Below, piece after piece: positions 23,820-36,206 of a DNA stretch of 64,000 nt. Below the pieces are notes generated by a model. That model saw only the letters and a list, made by a program, of their open reading frames with translations. It had not been told where the DNA came from and searched no databases. How positions within the stretch are numbered: position 1 is the first letter of the stretch; the number at the start of each line of letters is the position of its first letter. Location: the NCBI RefSeq assembly GCF_000699445.3, contig NC_067196.1, positions 4,973,616 through 5,037,615 of the forward strand, written 5' to 3'. The position numbers and the translations under genes were made by a program. Origin of the DNA: Schistosoma haematobium. Its lineage: Eukaryota > Platyhelminthes > Trematoda > Strigeidida > Schistosomatidae.

Positions 23820-26297
23820 CTAAATTATAAAAAAGAAAATAAACCTTATAAATAGAATCTGACATGTGCAATCACAGTCAAGATAGTTCAGTGTTGAATT
23901 CAAATCCGCCTGTAATCCATCTATAATTACTGCAGGGATCAATCACGTGTAAGTAAAATAGGGTTGGGCATGGGATCAAAACCCACATTCTGTACAAAAT
24001 AACCATGTTACAATGACGTTTACCAGAAAAAAACAGTTTAGACTATTTCAACTCTGTCCTAGCATTTGAAGAAAGAATTATGACGACTCATGGTGACATC
24101 TCAGATTCATCGGAAGTCACGAGGTCGATGGCCAATCTAAAGACCAGAGCAACAATTAATATTGTGGCGTGTGCTACTTATATCGACATAAGTAGTATAT
24201 GACGTTAGTCAGGAACAGAATGTCTGGCAGCAGAGAGACAAGAGGATCGAACAGTAAAGAATGGAAACAGAAAGTAATTTTATGAGTCTTCAAGAATAAT
24301 GAAATCTGAGTCATTTTAAGACAAGTGATGGACATTTTTACAAATTAAGCACTTACTATATGTTTCTCAGATTTGATTGAGATGCTCTGTAATTTTGTGC
24401 TCGAATACATCCGATTGTCCCCACTGGTGTTCTTGTTCACTACAATATGGGTACATGGAATGTCAGAAAAATATAAGAGACGGGGAGAACAAATCAAATA
24501 TCTAAGGAAATGAGGAGGTACAAATTGGTGGTTCTCTTTAACAAACCATAAGATTACATAGATTCTACTATGAAGCACGAAGCAGAAGTTAAATTCCATC
24601 TCATAGGTATTGAAAGCAGACGACAAACAAATTGGCTTCAGAAATGAGGAAACGCAAGTCGGTGGTTCTCGGAATAAGTGAAATCCATTGGACTAAACCT
24701 GGACAGAAAAGATTGGACTCTAGTCATGAAGAAGAATATGCTTCACACACTCAGACAGTTTGATTGATGCTGTCCAAAGAAGCACTTAGATCGCTCATAG
24801 GATAGGAAACTCATGGATCCACAGTTATCACCGTATCACAATACGGACAATCACATATACCATATTTGCATCACCAAGGTGTTCAGAAGGTCACTGGAAG
24901 ACGTGAGAGCCAGGAGAGGAATTGTTGACGTAGCTTCGGATCACAGCCTGGAGGTTGTCAACACTAAACTCAAACCAAGAAAGCACTGGACAACTGCAAA
25001 AACTGCATTAAAGAGGTTCAATACAGGTCCTTTCCGAGATTCTGACAAACTCAACGAATACGAGATGGCCTTCAACAACATGTTATCCCCTATAAGGTCT
25101 ACTCAATGAGAAAGTTACTATGAAGGACAACTGGGAAGAGATGAAAGAAACACTAATTTCAACATGAAAAGAGCTTCTGAGCCGCTAGAAGCATCATCAT
25201 AAAGAATGGTTTAGATTTTGTAAAGCGTGCTGACGATTCCCAATAGGTCAATGGTAGCAGTGGTAGAACTAGTAGTAGTTGTTGTTGTTATTGTTGTTGT
25301 ACATGTTGAAGTGAATCTGTCACACTTTCTTTGGTTTGAACAACTAGGAATCTTTTTTTCACAAGACGTTACGATTTTACATCAATCATAAAATGTTATG
25401 TTAAAGTAAAATGCAATTCTGTTGATCGCAAACATGCCTTATTTATACCTACTATCACTTTCAAATAAGTATAGTTAATCCGGATCATTGGAGCGACTTG
25501 TAATTACCTAAATTATTTTCTTTATCGATTCTAAAGAATCGAGTTATAGGAAAGTTTCCAAACGACTTTTGAAGCACAAAACTACGGGACCTTCTTATAG
25601 AGCTTAAAAACCTTTGCAACATTTATCTGTACTATAACTATCCAATATTGAGGCCGTTTTCGTTACCGACTGACTCCAGTTAGATAACCATGATGGTACA
25701 GGGGACGCTTCCTAATAGTTTATTCCCAGTTGTTTGCTTCGCACTAGTGCATGTTCATGATTATACCAAACGTTGAACTCAGGGCTTTCAGATATAGGGA
25801 CCAGAATGTTCAGGGTGTTTACCCTACTTTAGTAAAGGACAGCTATTTGTTATGGAGATCTAACCAAATAAACTCATTTTTTCTGTTGGTTATGAGCTAT
25901 CTGTCGTCTGTGTTATGTAGTTGAAAATTCCATTCTTATGTAAGTGACAATATTTAGAGTCTGAATGTTTTGTTTGATACTTTCTTTGATGGTGGAAAGA
26001 AATTAAGCCTAATAGTGAGAGGTGCTTTATGTCCGGAATCATAACCCAAATGTTCGAATGTACATTATTATCTTGAAGTAAATATAATCTTCTCAGTCAT
26101 TTTGATTATGCTTCTTAACAAACTTCTGTTATCAGTGACAGTAATTTGCAATACCTCGACGAATTACAGCATATATTGTCCGATATAAGTTCTTAGATTA
26201 TCTAAGTTTATATCAAGATATTAATGAATGACATTTAAAACCATGCTGAGGAATTTCAAAGTGGTTTATGAAAAATAATTTGTCTCCTCACATTTAC
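23820..26297 (-). other. Intron of muscleblind-like gene
   Basis: GT (GTAAATG at 26297) to AG (23820) interval of 2478 bp between the two exons that complete the second CCCH finger. It contains the RTE endonuclease remnant at 24440-25215. Nothing else is supported. Confidence 0.65.
24440..25215 (+). pseudogene. RTE-type non-LTR endonuclease remnant
   Basis: GTWNVRK at about 24450 and ETGRTNQI...EMRRYKLVVL just after resemble the start of an RTE-type apurinic endonuclease. Then GISEIHWTKPGQKRLDSSHEEEYASHTQ (24670-24760) and a more C-terminal piece at 24813-25109 follow, with FRRSLEDVRARRG, ASDHSLEVV (catalytic SDH) and KHWTTAKTALKRFNTGPFRD. The middle of the domain is deleted. A short internal duplication (GAAATGAGGA...GGTGGTTCTC) is seen at 24507-24535 and 24641-24671. 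Stops and the deletion make it dead. It is a different family from the RTE copy at 36568-40542. Confidence 0.75.
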
Positions 26298-26737
26298 TAA
26301 TCCCATCGAATCAAAGCAAACTCGAACTTGACCATCTGATGATAAAGGTACTTGATCATTTGGACCAATATGTGCAGCTTGACACATTTGTGATGATGCT
26401 GGTAATGTACCATTAGGATTATATCCTAGACAATAACCAGTTGTTCGGTACTGAATACAAATAGGCCATTTACACCAATCTTGTCTTCGATTACGTGAAC
26501 CAAAGGTTGTTGAATTATTCAATACATTTTGATTTTTTATCCGAGTATTTGTACTTGTAGTTGATATTGTTATGACTGATGAGGTTGACGATGAGGAAGG
26601 CAATGGGGATATATTATTTACATTTAATGTTGAAGATGTATTACTATCTGATTTGGAGGATGTGGATGTATCTGTAGTTAGATCACAACTGGAACTTTTC
26701 TTTTTATCCTCATTAGAAAACTGTAGTTCCTTTATAT
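26298..26737 (-). CDS. Muscleblind-like gene, exon with first CCCH finger
   Basis: The exon runs from an acceptor (pyrimidine tract, then AAATTCAG) to a GTAAATG donor. It starts with a Ser/Thr-rich stretch and then reads RQDWCKWPICIQYRTTGYC. A first finger follows with C-x8-C-x15-C-x3-H (last part MCQAAHIGPNDQ), then DGQVRVCFDSMGL, which leads into the second finger in the next exon. In typical muscleblind proteins the first finger is C-x7-C-x6-C-x3-H, so a nine-residue insertion (around GYNPNGTLPASS) is notable. No initiator ATG is in this exon; an in-frame stop lies just upstream of the acceptor, so at least one 5' exon must be elsewhere. Confidence 0.75.
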
Positions 26738-26852
26738 CTGAATTTACAGATGTACAGTAGAAAAAGAAAGTCGTTTTACAAAGTATTTAACTTTTCCAAG
26801 AAATCTATAAATATTATTTGATTTTGATGCATATATCACAGTATGGCAGACT

Positions 26853-27371
26853 TATTATTTATTTATATCAACACATAAAGATTCATACAAGGAAGCATCA
26901 AACAGATATGCGCCACATAAATCATTCGATTTATATGTGGGCTGGGATACTGCACGAATGCAAAAACCAAACCAAGTGGTTTTCTTACGTGACCACACAC
27001 AGAGATTTTGTCCTCAACATCTAATCCATAAGACAGTTGAGCAACGTCAGCAGATGTAGTCTCATGGTAGTCGGTAACCAACACTAGGTTCATACACCAT
27101 TTGTTCCCTCAGAACACTGGAGATCATGTGCATCATTGGCTTGTGTGCAGGGTTTGCCAACTCGCCTAGGGAGATTCTCCATATCCATGAACCCGGTGGA
27201 AGTGTCGGACATTCACTTTACGTCCTCTCAATTTTGTAAACAACAGTAATGCTGTGAGAAGGCGATGAGTGGGACTTCCCTGACAGTGGTTGTATGCACG
27301 TGGCCATATGAGAGCATTTCGAGAGGGAGAGTTGACTCTCCCTACTCTCGACTGTACCAGGGAATTTGGAG
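26853..27371 (-). mobile_element. Short non-autonomous RTE-leader element, second copy
   Basis: Minus-strand copy starting CTCCAAATTCCCTGGTAC and ending TTGATATAAATAAATAATAA. It is nearly base-identical to the 21563-22078 copy, including the recurring open frame that reads VTDYHETTSADVAQLSYG. TGCCAT is found just outside both ends and may be a target duplication. It sits directly upstream of the known muscleblind-like exon, presumably in another intron. Confidence 0.8.
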
Positions 27372-29099
27372 GGATGGCATATTCTATTTGCAAAATATAA
27401 CACCAGCTAGAGCAAAGAGCATCTTCACATTAGATTTATGAGTTTCAATGATTACTATAAACACATACATTACAAGCACTATTGTGAAGATTATTAGTGA
27501 GGAGATGAAGTAGTTCATTTCACTCAAAATTGTTTAAGCTAACTACGTAACATTTTTATTATGAATAGGAAAAGGGAAAAAGGAACAGAAAATAAGAAGT
27601 ATCAAGAAAGGCCAGACAACTATATCTGCAGTTTTATTTATGATCTAAAGGTTATATCAACTAAAATTCTTAATAAATTTGGTGATCGTATTTTCATGAT
27701 AAGAAAACTGAAATCAATCGTTTTTTATATTTCAGTTAGACATTTCTAAAATGCTCATATTTTCCATATGATCCCAGTTATCGAGAGATGTCGATAGAAA
27801 AATGTTGTAATATATGATGTTTGAGTTTGATTTTGATATTCATGCTTCCTGCTACTGGAGTAGAGAAATGGAGGACGTTTACTGACTAAAATAAATCACC
27901 AAGGGCTCTTAACAGTACGTATACACGATCCTGTTAAATATTTGGTCCAGGACCATTGGTCCTCACAGAGACTGCTTACATTTTTAGATCATCCATTTGG
28001 AACTCGGGGGTCGATATTCCTCAAGTTTGATAGTGCAATTACTTTTATATTGATTTTTAGTATATTGGTGTGAACTGGTGCTTAGTCACGAACTCGGACG
28101 AAATATTTCTAATGTTCCCAGGTTTACAAGGATTTTTTAGCTGGCTTTAACAAATAATAAACATGGACTTGTAACTGACTGACCCTTACTCATGTTGTAT
28201 TTTCAAATCATGGAAATTCATTGATTACATATTTTCAGTAGTGAATCCTGTATTGTCTGAATAAACTGAGAACAAGACCCGGCAAGTGCTTGTTTTTAGT
28301 TGATTCTCATGTATTAAGTTGTTTTTATAACTTCAGTCATTATTCACACCTAAGACATTAAAAACTCACTAAAACAAGATCATTTTAAAGTTTCGGCTGT
28401 TTATCGTGTACCATTTTTGTGTCTCATAGCTTTGCGAGCACATGACGTCACACAAGATAAACTCTAGAAACTTCAGGCTGATTGAAAAACATAATAAGTT
28501 TTCGAGTTACTAGCCGATAAGCGGATGGTCGATATTTCCAACTTATTAGAATCTAATAATCATCATTATTTCGTTGTAGTCTAGCTTTTCACCTATAAAC
28601 ACACTTGATATTCGCTTTGATTGCATAGGTTTAGGCCTTGATTTAAAAATTCCATCGAGTTCCTTCATATGATATCAATCGGCAATAAAAACTATAGAAC
28701 TAAACGGGTTTACTTGAAACATTCGAATAAACAAAATTCTGTGAAATAATTAGATTAATCATTTGAAAAACATGCATATAATCAATTAATTACTTAATAC
28801 TTCAAAAAAATTAAAAATCACAGTTATAACACAAAGTGTCACATAGCAGCCTTAGTGATATCAAATTATCTAGTAGCTGATTTAAGGTGTGCTAGGTGAT
28901 TTAAGGTCATCTAATATCAAGATTAGACCTTATGATTTAATAACAGATTGAGTATTTAGTTAGGTATATGCTTTGATGACCAAAGTACCCTTCAAATAAC
29001 GTTTAAGACTATAAATTAATGAAAAGGATTTTCAAGATACTTTAAATCATGGATTGACTTGAACACGACCAGTGTTGGGAGCTAAAGAGCATGGGACAG
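27372..29099. other. Unannotated region
   Basis: AT-rich, only short open frames, no clear splice-framed exon or transposon domain. A missing 5' exon of the muscleblind-like gene could be here or beyond, but I could not find it. Confidence 0.4.
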
Positions 29100-29385
29100 C
29101 TTTTTTACTTTGAACGTTTACCCTGGAGATGTAATCCATAAGGCAGTGGTGCAACGTCAGGAGATGCAGTCCCATGGTAGTCGGTGACCAACAATGGATT
29201 CATACGCCATTCGCCCTTTCAAGATACTGAAGCCTGTGTGCACCATAGATTTGGAATAAAGAATTTCCGATTCCCCTAGGTGGAATATCCGTGTCCACCA
29301 GTCCTGGTAAAGTACCGGATAATCGTCTTTCAGCCTCTTAATTTCTTAAACAACACCCACGCAGTGAGTAGGAAAACCGTCTATT
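29100..29385 (-). repeat. Old diverged copy of the RTE-leader repeat
   Basis: Matches the short element and the RTE leader in order on the minus strand: the AATCCATAAGGCAGTGGTGC, CCATGGTAGTCGGTGACCAA and CCTAGGTGGAATATCCGTG blocks are all recognisable but with many changes and truncated ends. It is clearly older than the three near-identical copies. Confidence 0.65.
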
Positions 29386-29779
29386 TTTTTGGATTTTATT
29401 TACTAAAACTGCACAATCAAATGTTATTGAATGATGAATTGGTTAGAGAACTAGTTACTATGAAGAAATAATGATAGATGTTAGTTCAAGTTTACTTGAG
29501 GTTTATTAAAACTTAATTTACTAATGATTCCGAAAAAAGCATCTTGTAAGCAACCTGTCCAACATTCATCTACTACTATGATTTATATTGTGTATAAAAT
29601 GTATAAATTTTTCAAAAGAATTGTGCTCAAATCAATACAGTAAACTACTCGGTTAGTATAGTATATGATATTTACATAAAGTATCACAAGTGAACTGATT
29701 TATATAACCGCTTCAGTCTCTATTTATTTAACTCATAACACACATGAGATATCTTCTTAACATAATGAAATTTCTAGAA

Positions 29780-29782
<3 letters not shown>

Positions 29783-29840
<58 letters not shown>
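29783..29840. repeat. (AT)n microsatellite
   Basis: A run of about 58 bp of alternating TA with a single TATG interruption at 29829-29830. Confidence 0.95.
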
Positions 29841-29963
29841 AGAAATCAATGGTCATAGCATACTCAGTTGAATTTCATAAATTTTTCTGGAAAGTTTTAA
29901 ATCAAACTGTTACAAGTTCAAACTGGAAACTATCTATTGTTACAGACTGTTGAAATATCATAG

Positions 29964-30484
29964 CCTCCAAATTCCATGGTACGGCCGAGAGTAGGGAGAG
30001 TCAACTCTCCCTCTCGAAATGCTCTCATATGGCCACGTGCATACAACCACTGTCAGGGAAGTCCCACTCATCGCCTTCTCACAGCATTACTGTTGTTTAC
30101 AAAATTGAGAGGACGTAAAGTGAATGTCCGACACTTCCACCGGGTTCATGGATATGGAGAATCTCCCTAGGCGAGTTGGCAAACCCTGCACACAAGCCAA
30201 TGATGCACATGATCTCCAGTGTTCTGAGGGAACAAATGGTGTATGAACCTAGTGTTGGTTACCGACTACCATGAGACTACATCTGCTGACGTTGCTCAAC
30301 TGTCTTATGGATTAGATGTTGAGGACAAAATCTCTGTGTGTGGTCACGTAAGAAAACCACTTGGTTTGGTTTTTGCATTCGTGCAGTATCCCAGCCCACA
30401 TATAAATCGAATGATTTATGTGGCGCATATCTGTTTGATGCTTCCTTGTACGAATGTTTACGTGTTTAAATAATAAAATAAATA
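29964..30484 (+). mobile_element. Short non-autonomous RTE-leader element, third copy
   Basis: Plus-strand copy from CTCCAAATTCCATGGTAC to an A/T tail (GTTTAAATAATAAAATAAAT). It differs from the other two young copies at only a few positions. The tail resembles the short tandem tails of RTE elements, which suggests it is moved by an RTE reverse transcriptase. Confidence 0.8.
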
Positions 30485-31044
30485 TTGTCCGCTTGCCAAC
30501 TATTCTACCGGCATCGATATTCAAGGTTGGTGAAGATAATTTCTAAACACTGGTTCAATTTATTTCTGATATTCTTCAAAAAAGTGAACACATTTAGGTG
30601 TATCACTAAAAACCCGACGAGCACTAGACACTTTCTTCATGCGTAAATCACAAATCACACAAAGAATATGTATACGGTCTACATGGCCCATTTCCATCAT
30701 TACCAACATATATACCATGAATAAACGTCAGAATATAATAGTTACTTACCCATCAAGCTGTTGGAATATAGAAGTTTTAATAAGTTGAATAGAATACTCT
30801 GATTTTAATTGAATAAAAAAACGAATGAAGAATAAAAAACAGAAAATATCGTCTACGTGATTTGCTTAATTTATATACAAATTGTGATTTATTTGTTATT
30901 AAACTTTCACTTAGTCTGTTGATAATACATGAAAATATATGATTCAAATAACATTGACCAATTACCTGAACTACCATGTTTGACACGTTTCAATCACAGT
31001 GAATATATTTTAAGTTCTTCCAATAAAAAAAGACTTTATCACTT
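30485..31044. other. Unannotated spacer
   Basis: No supported gene or repeat in this interval. Confidence 0.4.
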
Positions 31045-31375
31045 CATGTTCACACCAGATTCGGACCCAGGACATATCAGTTTCACGCGTGAACACTTAA
31101 CCTCCAGACCACTGAGCCGACTGGCATCCAACGGTAGTTATGTCTAACTCCAACTAATCCAGGAAATTGGGCCACCGTCCAACATTGTCGTCAGTAAGTT
31201 ACTATCTCACAACAGACCTAGTTGAACTCCACTTGTCACTGCTTCTCACTAGAACCCCAGGAAATATATCTTGGTGCAAGCCACAAGTGAACATGTTTTG
31301 ATGAATATCAGAAGGGGTTTTTGTGGATATTATAGTAATTTAATAATTGAGATCATGAGTCACTTGAAACTAGAT
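31045..31375 (-). repeat. tRNA-derived SINE-like copy
   Basis: Minus-strand copy of the family at 19526-20015: GATGCCAGTCGGCTCAGTGG (A-box region), GGTCCGAATCTGG (B-box-like), and the same flank (CAACATTGTCGTCAGTAAGT, AGAAGGGGTTTTTGTGGATA, plus-strand reading). Diverged and without the GAAAC segment. Confidence 0.7.
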
Positions 31376-32169
31376 TGAAATGTACTAGCTTTTGCTTCAA
31401 ACGCCAATGCGTCATCCACTTATTTATCAGGTGAATGTTAACTCTGGTTTCAAGCACATTCAGCTGATGAGCTCCAAAATGAACAAAGTATGAGTCCCGG
31501 ATTCTTTTCTAAGTCACCATCAATTTTAGTTTACACTCGAAGTATACACGGGAATTAATAAATATGGTAATGCATTTATTCTTGATTAGATTTTAATACC
31601 TAGTTTAAGTTTTATTTTATGTTACCCATTAATATTCAGTAACTAACGCAAAAACGTTCATTTTCTATCAACGACCGTTCAAAATAATTCGTTTTTTGTG
31701 CAGTTAACATTTTAAAGTGAAAACACTAAATTAGAATGACAATGCAACAATAAGTAAATGATCAAAAAATGATATGATGTAAAAGAATTGGTGATAGTTG
31801 GATGACTGTAAACATGTCTTTTGTTCCAAATTCACTTGCAATATAACTCAGTGTACAAGGTGAGATGGACAATTGATGCACAGTGAAGTGTTTACACATC
31901 AACTGTCTACATTCATACACGATTTTCAACTGTAAACAAATTAGATACCGTATAAATTCATAACATCAAAATCTGTTCTGTGTTCAGTCGAAGTGATAAT
32001 TTTGACTAGATGATCAGATGTGAAATTCGCTCATTCAGTCGATCCGCAATCACTATATACTCAGATAATCGGTCATTTCAACACTGAAATTAACTGTAAC
32101 CGCTTCCCACATATTTATTGTCAAACACAATACTAACATAGAATAATTCCATCTTAGTACTAAAGTGTT
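31376..32169. other. Unannotated spacer
   Basis: AT-rich, no supported feature. Confidence 0.4.
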
Positions 32170-32860
32170 ACGCCAGTTCCAGTGGAATTCGATGCTATTT
32201 ACGAATATGGGTTACCCGAACCACGATTTCTGGGGCTAATAAAGTATTATAGACGATTTATCCCGATCTGTGCGACAATGTTGAAAACACTGATGGACGC
32301 ATTGAGTGGACATGCCCGGACATTCTATCCGTCATTAGAGGCTATACAAGGATTAGAGAAAACCAAGCGAATACTAAATGAAAGTAGGATACTAGTCAGA
32401 TGCAAGAGCAAAATACAGTTAGTCAACATGATTGATGTATCGAATGTGGCAGTATGATCCGTATTACAGCAGTTAGGAAATGGCACATGGGAACCACTTT
32501 CATTTTCTTCCAAGAGATTGGACCCTTCTCAAACAATGTATAGGACGTTCAGAAGAGAATCACTAGCAACTTGCTTGACACTAAAGCATTTCCGAAATAT
32601 GGTAGAAGGTACAAATTTCACTGTGTACACAGATCATGAACGAACGAAAGCATTAAGCGTCAAGCAGGATAATTGTTCTCCTAAGGAAATTTGACAGTTA
32701 GAATTTATTACCCACTTTATGTCTCGTATACGATATATTTAAGGCAATGATAACGAAGTGGCTGATGCAGTATTTAGAAAAACAATGAAACAGGAGATTG
32801 GATGTTGTCTAGCAGAGTCGGTGTATGTAATTACTCTACGTTTACCTGGAGAAATTTTCG
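32170..32860 (+). pseudogene. Gypsy RT-thumb and RNase H remnant
   Basis: The frame reads PRFLGLIKYYRRFIPICATM (RT thumb/connection), then VNMIDVSNVAV and, after a stop, SVLQQLGNGTWEPLSFSSKR, FRRESLATCLTLKHFRNMVEG and FTVYTDHERTKAL, which is the RNase H order. After further stops come EFITHFMSRIRYI and GNDNEVADAVFRK. It is a second, different gypsy family from the one at 1200-4020. It has at least three stops, and neither upstream RT nor integrase. Confidence 0.8.
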
Positions 32861-33204
32861 CTTGATGTAAAGGTTTTTCAACAAATGTTGCTAACTACGT
32901 ACAGCGCCTAAAGAAGCACAAGAATGATTTAAAAATAACGCTTCTCAGACTACAACGGTACTTTTAAAGTGATCGTTAGAACAGATTAAACAGATACTTT
33001 AGAAAAAGCTGGAAAGAGAGATGTTATCAGCATGGACAGAGGTAAAATAGCTTTCACTGAAAAGCGCGGTCTCACGGACCAGTTGATTATTATTGCACGG
33101 TGGTTGTGATTGCTCACCTCCGTTAATGAGAAATGTTTGGGTGTGATTAAAATATATTCGGAAAAAGATGATTGGTGAACTTGTTTTAGAAAGTGTATGT
33201 TCTT

Positions 33205-33300
33205 AAGGCCTGCAATTGGTCAGTCTATTGTTGGCGTATGTGCATCATGTTCGTAAACGTGCGTCCTGGATTCCATCTATCTTTGTTGATAAACATTTTG
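33205..33300 (+). repeat. Smα-like retroposon fragment
   Basis: CGTGCGTCCTGGATTCCA followed by TCTATCTTTG resembles the segment 3' of the hammerhead core in Smα-type retroposons, and the preceding bases (GGTCAGTCTATTGTTGGCGT) resemble the sequence seen at 22775. Short and uncertain. Confidence 0.4.
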
Positions 33301-33722
33301 CCACCTGTAATAATTTGTTAATTGGCTGTAAACTGTGCATCTTTGTAATCTGATTAGTTCAAATCCAAATAGCATTAAATGGTTTGATTGAATGCGAGAA
33401 TTTATAAGTTTTCATTTGGATTTTGTTTTGAGTAAATAATTCTCTCTGACTGTTCCATCACAGTTTTGATAAAAGTTTCAACTTCTGAAAAAATAGACAT
33501 CGATTCTGTATGACTACCCTTCTATACTATCTGTGAATATATATCGGGATTAAATATTTTTGATCAAGTAGAAATAGATTCGAAGTCGTTAGGTTTCGTG
33601 ACAAGAGAAAGACTATGAATGCCGTTAAAAGTAAACGGGTAAAAATTGATAACTAATTTTACTAGTTGATAATAGTGATTAATGGACTTGAAAGCTGATC
33701 AGATGTTTAATGCTGTTATAAT

Positions 33723-34118
33723 TGAGGACCGCTGATTAGAGAGCAGTGAACTATCGATCGAACCAAAGGCGCGTAAAAACGTAAGAACGGCTTAGAGTTC
33801 TGATTTGTGCTACTTCCTTGTCTAGCCCAGCCAGTTGAGTCCAGAACGCAAGTCTCAGCCTCTGAGATATGAATCGTTATATTTCAAACATACTCTGTTT
33901 ACATACCAATCAAGTAGACCACATCGTACCATAAAATAGAAAATAACATTTGTACAATATTTGTCCAACAGGAAAATGACACATGCAATAAATATTGACC
34001 ATTAGGGAAACGACACGTGAAATAAATATTGACCAATAGGAAATGTCCCTTTTTAAGTCCAAGATACCATTAGACTTCACAGGATAATTTTGGGGATATT
34101 TTTCTGAATATCCCAACA
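33723..34118 (-). repeat. LTR of element A (3' LTR)
   Basis: 396 bp, TG...CA ends on the minus strand, nearly identical to 40874-41266 apart from three extra bases near the start. Preceded on the minus strand by the polypurine tract at about 34119-34135. Confidence 0.88.
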
Positions 34119-34172
34119 CCTCCCTTTTTTTGAAGATTCGGAGTTGATATCCGGATTATAAATTTTCCAAGT

Positions 34173-34803
34173 TCATTCTCCCTCGCGAAATAATGCCGGC
34201 TCCTCATTAATCCAAATTACAATTAATTTGACTGTATTTAAAACATATTGGACAGGGAATCCAGTAAAATTGACCAGATAGTGAGGATAAATGCCATTCA
34301 ATTTGAAGTCATCAGTTTGAATCTTCTGAGATATTGTTATCAAATTTATGGGGAACATCACTAGTAGATAGTGGATAACTATGATAATCAGCGCCCAACA
34401 AAACTGCACCAGGCTCTTTATTATTATTTGATGCATATGACATATCTTCTGGCAAAACAAGGGGATCTTGATGATTAGATTCGTCAGGAACTTCTATTGC
34501 AGAATGGTGATAACCATTTGGAGCAGCTGCATTCAGTGTACTGCTAGATTTGTTTTCTGTTTCATTGGCGGTTATTGCGACAATTCTATGACCATTTAAC
34601 AGGGCCTCTGTTTGTGAGCTGGATAAATCACTGTCTGCACATACTGTTTCGGGGATAATGGAGTTTGAATGCATTACTGGGCATGTTTCTGAAATGGGGA
34701 AAACTGGACCACTGGCCGGATCTTGAGTGAGTGCCGTATCGTTTGAAACACGGTTTGTTGAGGATTCATGGAGGCTGCAGTCATTTTCCAGATCAGTGCA
34801 CAT
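34173..34803 (-). pseudogene. Element A gag C-terminal region
   Basis: The ATG at 34803 opens a 163-codon frame ending near 34312 with EPGAVLLGADYHSYP and FDNNISEDSN. This aligns with KPGVVWIDADFSNDP and FHENISEESN in the element B gag (34998-36206). After a frame change the homology continues as VQYVLNTVKL and EEPALFREGE, matching EKYVLNEATL and KDPTLFRGRG in B. A and B are therefore relatives in opposite orientation. The zinc-knuckle and capsid parts are absent from A. Confidence 0.7.
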
Positions 34804-34820
34804 TTGAGAAATTAATCCAT

Positions 34821-34986
34821 TGTGGTGTTTGAATTAACTAATGATTCTTTTGTACTTGTTGAATGCTCGATTTCGAATTCTAGATACAATTCATTCGTTC
34901 GTGTTTGTGTCGTAATTCTTGATTCAATTGCGTTAATTCTGGGATTCCTAGTTCATACGATAATTCAAATAATTTCAAATATTATA
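34821..34986 (+). repeat. LTR of element B (5' LTR)
   Basis: 166 bp, starting TGTGGTGTTTGAATTAAC and ending AAATATTATA. The matching 3' LTR is interrupted by the RTE insertion. Confidence 0.85.
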
Positions 34987-34997
34987 CTGGCGTCGCG

Positions 34998-36206
34998 ATG
35001 GAGCCTGCGATGGAAAAGTTAGATATTCATTCAACTTCTGAAGCTTTTGAGTATTACTTTGTAAGCTTCAAAACCTGGGCTATGACCAAGGAAGATGATG
35101 AGGATGTTAATATTGTGGCACACTTCCTCACATTCATCGGAAAAGAAGCATACAGCTTATTAAGAATTATGACTATGCCGGAAAAGCCTATCTCGCTTCC
35201 TTATGCAACTCTCAAGGAACTGCTGCTAGACTATGTTCATTATACAAATTTCAAATGCAGTAAAGGAGGGAGATCTCGTAAAATGATTCATGAGGATATA
35301 AAAAATTCCACTACATTACTGCGTCATCCCAATCCAGTGCATATTTAAGGCTATGCAGATAATTCATTGAGGAGTTGCAATGCAGTTCACGAAGATGGGC
35401 ACAAGTTTGGTCAATGTTTGTCCTGTGGCAAGTTCCACTCTTTTAATTCATGTAAATTTCGTAGTTACAAGTGCTTTAAATACGGTCATATTGGACATAT
35501 TCAGTCAGTTTGTAATACTAATGTTCATCTTATTGCAACTAATATTAAGTCTTGTAATTCTGATTCTACTAAGTCGGGTATTTATAATGATGATTTATCT
35601 TTATCAACGATTTCAAAAGACAGTGCAGAGTCATATGGCAGTTCAGAGTTGAATGAAATCCAGAATTCTTGTGAGACAACAGTTCCTAATCAACCGATTT
35701 ATCAGAATTCTCATGCTATTGTACCAAGTATGACTTTTCCTAATGATTCACATATTTCTGACGGAATTCCTTGCAAATCTGAAGAAAATATGTTGAGTGA
35801 ACATAATTATGATCGAAAACCTGGTGTAGTTTGGATAGATGCTGATTTTTCTAACGATCCTACGCTCTGCAATGACAGTCCTAATGAATTTCATGAAAAT
35901 ATTTCAGAAGAATCAAATCCTGATGTCATATCATATATTACCTATCCTCACAATACATTTGCTCCTTGTGAAAAACTTGTTCAATGCGAAGTACAAGTAC
36001 TAAATATCCTCGATTTTGATTACAATTCAGATGATTTCATATCAACTGCTGTTTATCCTTATCACAAATCCACTTCCGACGTATACTCTAAACAATGTGA
36101 GAAATATGTTTTAAATGAAGCCACATTATTCATAACTTGGGGATATAAAGATCCAACATTATTTCGTGGTAGAGGTAGTGTTGAAAAATCTATGGTTGGA
36201 ACTTGA
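34998..36206 (+). pseudogene. Element B Gag (single in-frame stop)
   Basis: The ATG at 34998 opens a frame of 402 codons to the stop at 36204-36206, broken only by a TAA at codon 117 (35346-35348). The two open parts (34998-35345 and 35349-36206) are in the same frame. The first part is capsid-like (EAFEYYFVSFKTWAMTKEDD, FIGKEAYSLLRIM, LPYATLKELLLDYV). The second has tandem knuckle-like motifs: CLSCGKFHSFNSC and CFKYGHIGHIQSVC. In the second knuckle a tyrosine replaces the expected second cysteine. A low-complexity acidic tail follows, related to that in element A. Gag would form particles around element RNA. One nonsense change and the lost cysteine argue that this copy is inactive. Confidence 0.78.

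Noticed and set aside
34822..35022. 66-codon open frame at the start of element B, repeated at 36421
   Set aside because: It is the LTR read as protein; the LTR duplication explains the repeat.
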